From: Halothiobacillus sp.
Lineage (GTDB): Bacteria > Pseudomonadota > Gammaproteobacteria > Halothiobacillales > Halothiobacillaceae
Direction of reading: 5' to 3'
NCBI GenBank assembly: GCA_023255735.1
Contig: JAGDVP010000026.1
Coordinates: 1-48,763 of the forward strand
Length of the DNA: 48,763 nt
The notes below the pieces were generated by a model, which had not been told where the DNA came from, searched no databases, and saw only the letters and a program-made list of their open reading frames with translations. Position 1 is the stretch's first letter, and each line of letters begins with the position of its first letter. A program made the position numbers and the translations under genes. Shown here one piece after another: positions 8,001-14,078 of this stretch.

Positions 8001-8243
8001 ATAGATTTGCTTAAATATCGGTTTATTTGTGATGACATAAGCCCGTGCCATGCGGGTTAAATCATCGGAAGATTGCCGCAATTCATCGGCTAACTGGAGC
8101 GAGGTTAAGCGCTGCTCGTTGGCGTAATCGATCGATTTTTCCGCATCGACATAAACGACAAACGCGGCCACCAACACGCCATAGAGCACGAAGATCAGCC
8201 AAATGTAGCGCGAAAAGTGCGTGTTTTTAATGGTGTTATTCAT
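5079..8243 (-). CDS. membrane-bound GGDEF-EAL protein with GAF and PAS domains (c-di-GMP turnover)
   Basis: This 1054-residue protein has two transmembrane segments (about 12-32 and 227-245) flanking a periplasmic sensor that contains SSDDLTRMARAYVITNK. A HAMP-like linker follows, then GAF (about 330-480), PAS/PAC (about 500-618), GGDEF (about 625-790) and EAL (about 805-1050). The cyclase signature GGDEF is intact (707-711) with the inhibitory RxxD site five residues before it (RPQD, 698-701). The EAL domain keeps EALLRW (834), NLSALQF, ELTER, DDFGTGYSSL (955-964), KIDQSF and AEGVET. Both activities, synthesis and hydrolysis of cyclic di-GMP, look possible. The input signal is unknown. Confidence 0.92.
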   Translation of the reverse strand: MNNTIKNTHFSRYIWLIFVLYGVLVAAFVVYVDAEKSIDYANEQRLTSLQLADELRQSSDDLTRMARAYVITNKPIFKQIYAEILAIRDGKAPRPGDNGDIFRDLVLGDTRTLSPTDEAHPSTPLPSAALLDLMRQAHFTPQELALLTQSKRESDTLTALEYRAMAMADQADASDAATKIAAINLLQSPAYYQAKAGIMRPIHEVTERVLARTTQKVQAATHTALMLRWLFIALGVALILIWLRAYRILDRILGAKLEVIYQTISKIGAGDFHTPIHLKKSQENSVLGWLSRTQTCLAELDDTSKTHEAKITRMTKLYAALSQCNQAIVRCANQDELFAQICLDAVRFGGLKMAWIGVVEAETGQVKPIAWYGDGLDYVEGIDVSIDPNKPSGNGPIGTALRTDQPFWAQDFQNDPHLAPWHARGKAANWHATASLPLHQNGQVFGSFSVYSDELNAFDEPAQNLLVEMAMDISFALDNFLRDAERSQAEAARKTALARLEKVTSHVPGLVYEFRLNPDGSMCFPFASQGVMRIYHVSPGDIEFDASAVFKRIHPDDLAGVATSIQKSAAALSPWRHEYRVFDPEGRAQWLLGQALPEREPNGATLWTGFITDITQQKETEARIAHLAHFDSLTGLPNRVLLLEHFEYALISAERDRTKLCLMFIDLDHFKNINEVLGHSTGDELLISVANRLLALLRPQDTLSRQGGDEFTLLMPNCEADSATRLVNRLIQAFNQPFEIANQELTITLSIGISMHPEDGRDFDSLSKKADIALYRAKEAGRNGYRFFTSEMQAHSNRVMQIDSALRKALANEQMQLVYQPQIDLKTQKIVGAEALLRWHHPELGQVSPAEFIPIAEENGLILTLGDWVLRTALAAAKPWLSLADTGFLIAVNLSALQFRQAGLADCVLATLNDRDFPPQNLELELTERSTMEDPETAIQMINTLNQLGIKFSIDDFGTGYSSLSYLKRFKLYKLKIDQSFVRDMTEDPEDQAIVRTIITMAQSLGLITIAEGVETKAQHDLLLDLGCNESQGYLTGKPMPAEAFTELLKLKNT

Positions 8244-8400
8244 GCCGTGGACAAGCCCTGTCTCTGGTGATTACGCTGACCCCAATCGATTTAGCCAGCG
8301 GGTGCATGGGTATTGTTACCGCATTTGGGGTGGGTATGGCAATCCGCTTGTTGCCAAAGCAAGCTTGCCTGTTGTTCTCGCGGGCGCCCAAATTTTGGCA

Positions 8401-9252
8401 TTAGGGCAGGGCGCGCAATAAATCGCGCACCGGGCGGGTTTCAGGGCGCACGCCGTGCCATAAATAAAAACTCACCGCTGCTTGTTCAACCAGCATGCCC
8501 AAACCATCAAATGCCTTTGCGCCGCGCGCCTGGCTCCAGCGCATAAATACCGTAGGTTGGCTGCCATAGGCCATATCATACGCCACGGTGTCGGTGTGAA
8601 TTACCGCATCGGGCAGGGGCAGTTGGGTGTCACTTAACCCGGCGGAGGTGGCATTAATAATCAGATCAAACGCCTCTTTTGGGATGGCATCCAGCGCACA
8701 GGCGGCAAAAGCGGTGTTAGGTGCTAAATCGACAAAATCTGCAATCAACGCTTGGGCGGTTTTTTCGCGCCGATTGGCGATGAGCAACTGGGCGGGTTGT
8801 TCGGCCAAAAGCGGAGCTAAAACCCCTCGAGTCGCCCCGCCCGCACCAATCAGCAGGATTTTTTTGCCGTGAATGCTGATGCCATGAAACGCAAAATCTT
8901 GCAGCAAACCTGCCCCATCGGTGTTGTCGCCCAAGATGGGTTGCAGGCTATCGGCGGGAAAGATAAGGGTGTTGACCGCGCCTGCGCGCGCGGCGCGCTC
9001 ACTTAAATTGTGGCATAGGGCAAAAGCTTGCGCCTTAAAGGGTACGGTAACATTCAAGCCGCGCCCGCCGTTTTGCCAAAAGGCGGCCACGCTGGCCTCA
9101 AACCCATCTAGGGGTGCCAAAATGGCGGTGTATTCCAATGCAATGCCAGTTTGCTTGGCAAATGCTTGGTGAATCAGCGGCGAGCGGCTATGGCTGATGG
9201 GATTACCAATCACGCCATACTGGCCAACTAATTTTTGGGCTTGATCTGGCAT
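8401..9252 (-). CDS. aroE: shikimate dehydrogenase (NADP+)
   Basis: The 283-residue protein opens with GVIGNPISHSRSPLIHQAF, the substrate-binding signature of AroE. Catalytic lysine K73 lies in NVTVPFK and D112 in GDNTDGAGL. The nucleotide-binding loop GAGGATRG is near 136-143, followed by NRR, the NADP phosphate-binding cluster. AroE reduces 3-dehydroshikimate to shikimate in aromatic amino-acid synthesis. Its ATG overlaps the rpiA stop (TAATG), so the two are translationally coupled. The 157 bp upstream of position 8401, towards the GGDEF-EAL gene, hold nothing I recognise. Confidence 0.94.
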   Translation of the reverse strand: MPDQAQKLVGQYGVIGNPISHSRSPLIHQAFAKQTGIALEYTAILAPLDGFEASVAAFWQNGGRGLNVTVPFKAQAFALCHNLSERAARAGAVNTLIFPADSLQPILGDNTDGAGLLQDFAFHGISIHGKKILLIGAGGATRGVLAPLLAEQPAQLLIANRREKTAQALIADFVDLAPNTAFAACALDAIPKEAFDLIINATSAGLSDTQLPLPDAVIHTDTVAYDMAYGSQPTVFMRWSQARGAKAFDGLGMLVEQAAVSFYLWHGVRPETRPVRDLLRALP

Positions 9253-9914
9253 TAGATTTTGAGCGTTTTAACGCCGTTGGCTGTCGCTAAAATTAGAATA
9301 TCGGCGGGGCGCAAAGCGAATAAACCCACGGTGACAATGCCGGGGATGTTGTTGAGTTCGGCCTCAAGTTTGGCCGGCTCCATAATATCCATGTTGTGCA
9401 CATCGAGAATTTGGTTGCCGTTATCGGTGATGTAACCATCGCGATACACGGGTTGGCCGCCGCGTTTAACAAGTTCACGGGCGATCATGCTGCGCGCCAT
9501 GGGGATAACTTCAATCGGCAGCGGGAATTTTCCCAATCGCGGCACCAATTTGCTTTCATCGGCCACGCACACAAAGGTTTTGGCTAAGTGGGCTATGATT
9601 TTTTCACGGGTGAGGGCACCACCGCCGCCTTTAATAAGCTGCAAATGCGCGTTGGTTTCGTCTGCGCCATCTACATATACGGGTAGATTGCTCACGCCGT
9701 TTAAATCCACCACATCAATGCCGTGGGCGCGCAGCCGCTTGGTACTGGCTTCGGAGCTGGATACCGCGCCTTCAATTTTATGTTTGATGGTGGCCAGCGC
9801 ATCAATGAAGAAATTTACCGTGGAACCGGTGCCCACGCCCACAATGCTGCCGGTTTCTACATATTCGAGGGCTTTGAGGGCGGCTTGTTGTTTGAGTTGG
9901 TCTTGTGGGGTCAT
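9252..9914 (-). CDS. rpiA: ribose-5-phosphate isomerase A
   Basis: The 220-residue enzyme contains [16 protein letters not shown] (substrate loop), [14 protein letters not shown] and [12 protein letters not shown]. These are the four blocks of RpiA, carrying the active-site Asp, Glu and Lys. It interconverts ribose-5-phosphate and ribulose-5-phosphate in the pentose phosphate pathway, and in the Calvin cycle if the host is autotrophic. Length matches E. coli RpiA (219). It is first in a two-gene unit with aroE and is divergent from ilvA across 152 bp. Confidence 0.95.
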   Translation of the reverse strand: MTPQDQLKQQAALKALEYVETGSIVGVGTGSTVNFFIDALATIKHKIEGAVSSSEASTKRLRAHGIDVVDLNGVSNLPVYVDGADETNAHLQLIKGGGGALTREKIIAHLAKTFVCVADESKLVPRLGKFPLPIEVIPMARSMIARELVKRGGQPVYRDGYITDNGNQILDVHNMDIMEPAKLEAELNNIPGIVTVGLFALRPADILILATANGVKTLKI

Positions 9915-10066
9915 GCGGATAGTTCCTTGAAGTCGAGGGGGTGTGGCGTTAAGCCTTGTTGCGACACGCGTGCCGAATTGGTCAACATTCTGGCATGATA
10001 GTTATTTTCGTGCATCCCTGTGTTTGCTTTTTTTATGCCTTGTTTGATCTCTCATAGGAGCTGGCT

Positions 10067-11590
10067 TTGTCCGCATTATTACAGGATTACCTGCACCGGA
10101 TTTTAACCGCCCGCGTGTACGACGTGGCCATTGATTCAAAGCTAACGCCCGCCGTGTTGTTGTCTGAGCGTTTGGGCAATCGGGTGTTGCTTAAACGGGA
10201 AGATACCCAGCCCGTATTTTCATTCAAATTACGCGGTGCCTACAACATGATGCATCGGCTGAAAACTGAAGGCGCGTTGGGTCCGGGCGTGATTACCGCC
10301 TCGGCTGGTAACCATGCCCAAGGCGTGGCGCTGGCGGCCGAGCGCTTAGGGGTTTTAGCCATTATTGTGATGCCGGTGACTACCCCCGCGATTAAAGTCG
10401 ATGCGGTGCGACGGCGGGGTGCGCGTGCAATTTTGCATGGCGATACGTTTGATGAAGCGTTCAAACACGCCCAAGCCTTAGTCGAAAATGAGGGCTGGGT
10501 ATTTATTCCGCCCTACGATCACCCGGATATTATTGCCGGCCAAGGCACCATTGGCGCTGAAATTTTACGCCATCACCCAGATCCGATTGATGCGATTTTT
10601 GTCCCCGTCGGTGGGGGGGGGTTAATCGCGGGCGTGGCCGCATATGTCAAATCGCTGCGCCCCGACATTAAAATTATTGGGGTAGAGCCCGACGATGCGG
10701 CTTGCATGGCGGCGGCATTGGCGGCGGGTGAGCGGGTGATCCTCGATCAAGTGGGTTTATTTGCCGATGGCGTGGCGGTAAAACAGGCCGGTGCTTATCC
10801 GTTTGCGGTGGCGCAATTGGCGGTGGATGAGGTGATTACGGTCGATACCGATGCGATGACGGCAGCCATCAAAGATATGTTTGATGATACCCGCAGCATT
10901 AACGAAGCGGCAGGCGCTTTAGCGCTGGCGGGGCTAAAGAAATACGTTAAACAGCATGATTTGAAGGGCAAAACGCTCATTGCGATTGCCTCGGGCGCCA
11001 ATATGAATTTTGATCGGCTGCGCTTTGTGGCCGAGCGTGCCGATATTGGCGAGCAGCGCGAGGCTTTGTTTGCCGTGACCATCCCCGAGCAGCCGGGCAG
11101 TTTTTGTGCCTTTTGCGAGCTATTGGGGCGGCGCCAAATTACGGAATTTAATTACCGTTATGCCGATCAAGCCCGCGCCCACATTTTTGTAGGAATTCGT
11201 TTAGATGCGCCGAACGATCGGCTCGCGTTATTGCATCACTTAAGGCATGCCGAGTACCCCGTGATTGATTTAACCGATAACGAAATGGCTAAATTGCACG
11301 CTCGGCACATGGTGGGTGGCCACGCGCGGCTGCTGGCCGATGAGCGGTTGTATCGGTTTGAATTTCCTGAGCGCCCCGGCGCTTTATTGAAATTTTTAAC
11401 CCACTTGGGTGCCCGCTGGAATATCAGCTTGTTTCATTATCGCAATCATGGCGCCGATTATGGCCGGGTGCTGGTGGGGGTGCAGGTGCCAAAAGTCGAT
11501 CACATCATCTTTAATTCTTATCTTGAGCAACTAGCGTACCCCTTCTGGGATGAAAGCGATAACCCGGTATACGATCTTTTTCTCGCCTGA
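10067..11590 (+). CDS. ilvA: threonine ammonia-lyase, biosynthetic (two ACT-like domains)
   Basis: The 507-residue protein has a PLP fold-type II core with lysine K54 in FSFKLRGAYN, the SAGNHAQGVALAA loop and the glycine-rich PVGGGGLIAGV. Two regulatory ACT-like domains follow (about 328-410 and 420-505, each starting ...VTIPEQPGSF or ...FEFPERPGAL). This is the isoleucine-sensitive biosynthetic enzyme that makes 2-oxobutanoate for isoleucine. The start is TTG at 10067, six bases after AGGAG (10056-10060); no in-frame ATG fits the family. It faces rpiA divergently and stands alone. Confidence 0.95.
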   Translation: MSALLQDYLHRILTARVYDVAIDSKLTPAVLLSERLGNRVLLKREDTQPVFSFKLRGAYNMMHRLKTEGALGPGVITASAGNHAQGVALAAERLGVLAIIVMPVTTPAIKVDAVRRRGARAILHGDTFDEAFKHAQALVENEGWVFIPPYDHPDIIAGQGTIGAEILRHHPDPIDAIFVPVGGGGLIAGVAAYVKSLRPDIKIIGVEPDDAACMAAALAAGERVILDQVGLFADGVAVKQAGAYPFAVAQLAVDEVITVDTDAMTAAIKDMFDDTRSINEAAGALALAGLKKYVKQHDLKGKTLIAIASGANMNFDRLRFVAERADIGEQREALFAVTIPEQPGSFCAFCELLGRRQITEFNYRYADQARAHIFVGIRLDAPNDRLALLHHLRHAEYPVIDLTDNEMAKLHARHMVGGHARLLADERLYRFEFPERPGALLKFLTHLGARWNISLFHYRNHGADYGRVLVGVQVPKVDHIIFNSYLEQLAYPFWDESDNPVYDLFLA

Positions 11591-11611
11591 GGTGTTGCCC
11601 ACAAAATCTGG

Positions 11612-11847
11612 GGATAACTTGGGGGATTAATTGCGTTTAAGAGCGCGCGCACCTGCGCAATCAAGGGCTTGATGCTGATGCTTAAAAAAACACCAAGCGC
11701 AGGTCATGACGTGCTTAATTTTTTAACTTCATGTTAAATAAAAGCTATTTTCAATAGTGAGCCATTGTTCTCGCCACACTTGTTTACTCTGTGGCCGCGT
11801 GGTAGAGGGGCTTTGTTATTCAATTCGTGTTGTGGATAACTTGGGGG
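11612..11847. repeat. two direct copies of a 14-bp sequence in the ilvA downstream spacer
   Basis: GGATAACTTGGGGG occurs at 11612-11625 and again at 11834-11847. Each copy begins inside a DnaA-box-like sequence (TGGGGATAA and TGTGGATAA). The repeat joins both ends of the spacer segment into one structured region. Confidence 0.7.
11651..11704. repeat. nested inverted repeats in the ilvA downstream spacer
   Basis: ACCTGCGC (11651-11658) is the reverse complement of GCGCAGGT (11697-11704). Inside lies a second hairpin, ATCAAG (11660-11665) with CTTGAT (11668-11673). This could be a small RNA or a structured DNA element; nothing shows which. Confidence 0.5.
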
Positions 11848-11962
11848 TGGTATTCTTTTTGCGATTATTCACACTCGCCCAGTTTCTTACGTATTTGAGC
11901 AATCAAAGAGTTAGATTAGTGCGCGCAAGGCGGGCGTGATTATCCACAAATTCTGTGGATAA
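11831..11962. promoter_or_regulatory. cluster of three perfect DnaA boxes
   Basis: TGTGGATAA at 11831-11839, TTATCCACA at 11940-11948 and TGTGGATAA at 11954-11962 all match the strict DnaA box TTATCCACA on one strand or the other. A one-mismatch copy (TGGGGATAA) lies at 11609-11617. The last two are inverted with five bases between. An AT-rich stretch (about 11711-11755) is nearby. The whole 626-bp spacer 11591-12216 lies between convergent genes and holds no credible protein gene. Such clusters act as DnaA-titrating or DnaA-reactivating loci, or origins. Function here is inferred. Confidence 0.6.
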
Positions 11963-12216
11963 TCCTGTGGGCGCTTTAAGAGAACCGCCCGGGGCGGGTG
12001 TGGGATCAATCACTTAACGCCGTGGCTAAAAAAACCACAGCTTGAGAGCGTGCTTATTTTTTGAAAATCAACTAATTGTTTTACATGGCTTTTATTTTTT
12101 TGGCAGCCATCTGTAAAGGGTCAGCATCCGCGTGTGGGCATGATATTTAACGCGGCAAAATAACAGGTGATTGGGGATGGGGTATTTGGGATAACCGGCG
12201 TGCGCTCCTCAAGCGA

Positions 12217-12681
12217 TTAGGGTGTAAGCGTTTCCCGCGCGAGGATGCCAGCCCAATTGGCAGCACTAATGGGCATGATCGACAAACGATTGCCGCGGCG
12301 CACCAAGGGGAGATCCTCAAGGCTGGTATCGGCTTTAAGCTCTTCAAGCGTGATTAGGCGGTCAAGATGCCGTTCATAACACACATCCACTTGCACCCAG
12401 CGCGGTGCCTCGGGTGTGGATTTCGCATCAAAGTATTTATGCCCGGGGATAAATTGGGTGGGGTCGGGGTAGGGTGTGCTGCATACGGTCATCAGCCCCA
12501 CAATGCCCGGCACCTTAACATTAGAATGATAAAAAAATACCCGATCACCGACTCGCATCGCATCGCGCATCATGTTGCGCGCTTGGTAGTTGCGAATGCC
12601 ATACCAGCCCTCCACCTTTTGGCGGGCTAAATCATCTATGGAGAATTGCTCGGGTTCGCATTTCATGAGCCAGTAATTCAT
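12217..12681 (-). CDS. EVE-domain protein
   Basis: The 154-residue protein is a single EVE domain: NYWLMKCEPEQFSIDDL at the start, GWYGIRNYQARNMMRDAMRVGDRVFFYHS (nearly invariant in the family), then GIVGLMTVCSTPYPDPTQF, WVQVDVCYERHL and the end RGNRLSIMPISAANWAGIL. EVE domains resemble PUA and YTH folds and bind modified bases; bacterial copies of this short type lie next to the cyclo-ligase gene in many gammaproteobacteria, as here. The cellular role is unproven. It is 29 bp downstream of the cyclo-ligase gene on the same strand. Confidence 0.9.
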   Translation of the reverse strand: MNYWLMKCEPEQFSIDDLARQKVEGWYGIRNYQARNMMRDAMRVGDRVFFYHSNVKVPGIVGLMTVCSTPYPDPTQFIPGHKYFDAKSTPEAPRWVQVDVCYERHLDRLITLEELKADTSLEDLPLVRRGNRLSIMPISAANWAGILARETLTP

Positions 12682-12710
12682 GGCGTTATTCCTTCAATTT
12701 TGGCGCAACA

Positions 12711-13301
12711 TTAACGCGGCGTTTTAATAATTTCACGATTGGTAACGATGTAATCCAAGGCAATATCCCAAGGATCGGCGGGCAGATGCTTCACCTCTTG
12801 AGTGCTAAAAGCAATGCCGATCAGCAGGGGTTTGGGGCGGCGCAAATGGGCAAGGCTGCGATCATAAAAACCCGCGCCCATGCCGAGCCGATTCCCCGCC
12901 CGATCAAACCCAACCAAGGGGATTAAAATCGCATCCAGATGCGCAGCGCGGCGGGTGGGTTTATGGAGCGATTCCCAAATACCCAATCGATTGCGATAGG
13001 CAAACGCAGGGCGCTGATTGGCGGGCTTTAGGGTAAAGCTCGGGCGAAAATCTAGGTGCCCATCGGCACGGATTACTGGTAACCAAATTTTGCTCGGGTG
13101 GCGCCTAAGGTAAGGCGCAAGATCCGGTTCGCCATCAAACGGCATATACGCACCAATACGCAGGGCTTGACGCAACGCGGGGATGGACTCAAGGGCTTTG
13201 TCGATACGTCGTTGCTGACGATGGCGATAAATGCCTGCGATGGCATTTCTGGCTTGCCGTAGTTGCCGGCGCAGTTGGGTTTTGTTTGGGGGTTTGTTCA
13301 T
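12711..13301 (-). CDS. fau: 5-formyltetrahydrofolate cyclo-ligase
   Basis: The 196-residue protein starting MNKPPNKTQLRRQLRQARNAI contains IGAYMPFDGEPDLAPYL, ILIPLVGFDRAGNRLGMGAGFYDRSLA (the folate and ATP-binding signature GxGxGFYDR) and GIAFSTQEV. It converts 5-formyl-THF to 5,10-methenyl-THF with ATP. The frame is open upstream to 13448, but those 49 extra codons lie inside the 6S RNA sequence, so ATG at 13301 is the true start. The 6S RNA-cyclo-ligase order (ssrS-ygfA) is conserved across gammaproteobacteria. Confidence 0.93.
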   Translation of the reverse strand: MNKPPNKTQLRRQLRQARNAIAGIYRHRQQRRIDKALESIPALRQALRIGAYMPFDGEPDLAPYLRRHPSKIWLPVIRADGHLDFRPSFTLKPANQRPAFAYRNRLGIWESLHKPTRRAAHLDAILIPLVGFDRAGNRLGMGAGFYDRSLAHLRRPKPLLIGIAFSTQEVKHLPADPWDIALDYIVTNREIIKTPR

Positions 13302-13317
13302 TGAGAATGATTCGTTT

Positions 13318-13510
13318 GAAGCGTCTTCCAAAACGCCGTTGGCGGCTCTTCGACCTTGAACCGAGGGTTCAAGCTGGGCGGCGCGCAATGGGTTTAAGGC
13401 TTTCCGACGAGGCGGACCTGCACACGACTCATTTGATGCACCCCCCATAGTCGCAGATTAAGGCTCAAGGGATTGAGAGCAACCTGACGCACGTCCGAGA
13501 AGACTTCTGC
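13318..13510 (-). ncRNA. ssrS: 6S RNA
   Basis: On the minus strand the segment contains GGTCCGCCTCGTCGGAAAGC then CTTAAA, and later GCTTGAACCCTCGGTTCAAGG. These match the 3' half of E. coli 6S RNA (GGTCCGTCCGAGAAGCCTTAAA and CCTTGAACCAAGGGTTCAAGG) at the expected spacing. The 5' half has the cognate CCCTTGAGCCTTAATCTGCGA. The ends pair: GAAG-TCTTC near 13507-13499 with GAAGA-CG-CTTC at 13328-13318. Position directly upstream of the cyclo-ligase gene is the conserved one. 6S RNA mimics an open promoter and holds sigma-70 RNA polymerase in stationary phase. Ends are estimated. Confidence 0.88.
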
Positions 13511-13564
13511 AATCCTAGAGCTAGATGCGCCAGCGCGCAAGTATTTACGCGCGATTTGAGCATA

Positions 13565-13852
13565 TTAAACACGCCATGATAAAAAAGCATGCCGAGTTGC
13601 CGCGTTGCGAAGGCTTGGGGTGATCAATAGGCCGCAATATTGGGTCTGGGCATGCAAATCGGAGCGGTACGGACCGCAGAGGCCTAAATCATAAAAATTT
13701 GGGTCTTGATTGGCGGGGATTTTGGCATTGCGCGGCACGCCCAAGGCTTCATATTGGGTGTCGGTAAACAGGGGCGGGCGGTGGTTTTGGGTAGGCTGCG
13801 ATAAATGACACGCGGCACAATTGCCTCTGCTTAGGTTGTTAAAGCGGGACAT
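13565..13852 (-). pseudogene. fragment of a di-haem cytochrome c peroxidase (MauG/CcpA family)
   Basis: The frame reads NLSRGNCAACHLSQP (haem motif CAACH), then PPLFTDTQYEALGVPRN, DPNFYDLGLCGPYRSDL and YCGLLITPSLRNAATRHAF. These consecutive blocks are from the C-terminal haem domain of bacterial cytochrome c peroxidases. The first haem domain, signal peptide and C-terminus are missing. At the end the family pattern RHAFFH-GVF is broken by a small indel, so the frame turns into LSWRV and stops. The upstream edge coincides with the hairpin array that starts at 13844. This is a dead gene remnant. Confidence 0.8.
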
Positions 13853-14034
13853 GGATGTCCCGCACGTAAATCAATCATGTAAGTGATTGATTTACGCATA
13901 CCAAGTACGGGCGTGTACCGGACTTGGTATAGCTGAAAAACTCAGGGATGAGGTTTTTCAGCAGCCTATTAGGCTCCTGAGTATGAAACGTTACGTATAA
14001 ATTCATAAGACAGGGCGCATAATGACTGTCTTAT
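13844..14034. repeat. array of six distinct consecutive stem-loops between nadB and the peroxidase remnant
   Basis: Six perfect or near-perfect inverted repeats follow each other, the first five nearly without gaps. H1 13844-13863: GCGGGACAT/ATGTCCCGC. H2 13865-13896: CGTAAATCAATCA/TGATTGATTTACG. H3 13898-13930: ATACCAAGT-a-CGG/CCG-g-ACTTGGTAT. H4 13932-13962: GCTGAAAAACTCA with TGAG-g-TTTTTCAGC. H5 13963-13975: AGCCTA/TAGGCT. H6 14005-14034: ATAAGACAG/CTGTCTTAT. A weaker one (TATGAA/TTCATA) fills the space between H5 and H6. The arms share no sequence, so this is not a repeated unit. One of them could terminate nadB; six cannot be explained that way. Function unknown. Confidence 0.8.
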
Positions 14035-14078
14035 ATTTCTATTTTTATGCAATTTAATTACTCAATCTAATTATTTTT

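Noticed and set aside
11757-11939. 60-residue reading frame in the ilvA downstream spacer
   Set aside because: No family-like residues and no good ribosome site; it overlaps the DnaA-box region.
11591-12216. Chromosomal replication origin
   Set aside because: The boxes fit, but no dnaA, dnaN, mnmG or similar marker is near. The plus strand is already strongly G-rich left of the cluster, in rlmD, which does not suggest a skew switch here. Kept as a DnaA cluster only.
13302-13448. N-terminal extension of the cyclo-ligase
   Set aside because: The residues match no cyclo-ligase, and the DNA is the 6S RNA gene.
13844-14034. CRISPR array or REP cluster
   Set aside because: The stem-loops differ from each other in sequence, so there is no repeat-spacer pattern and no repeated palindromic unit.
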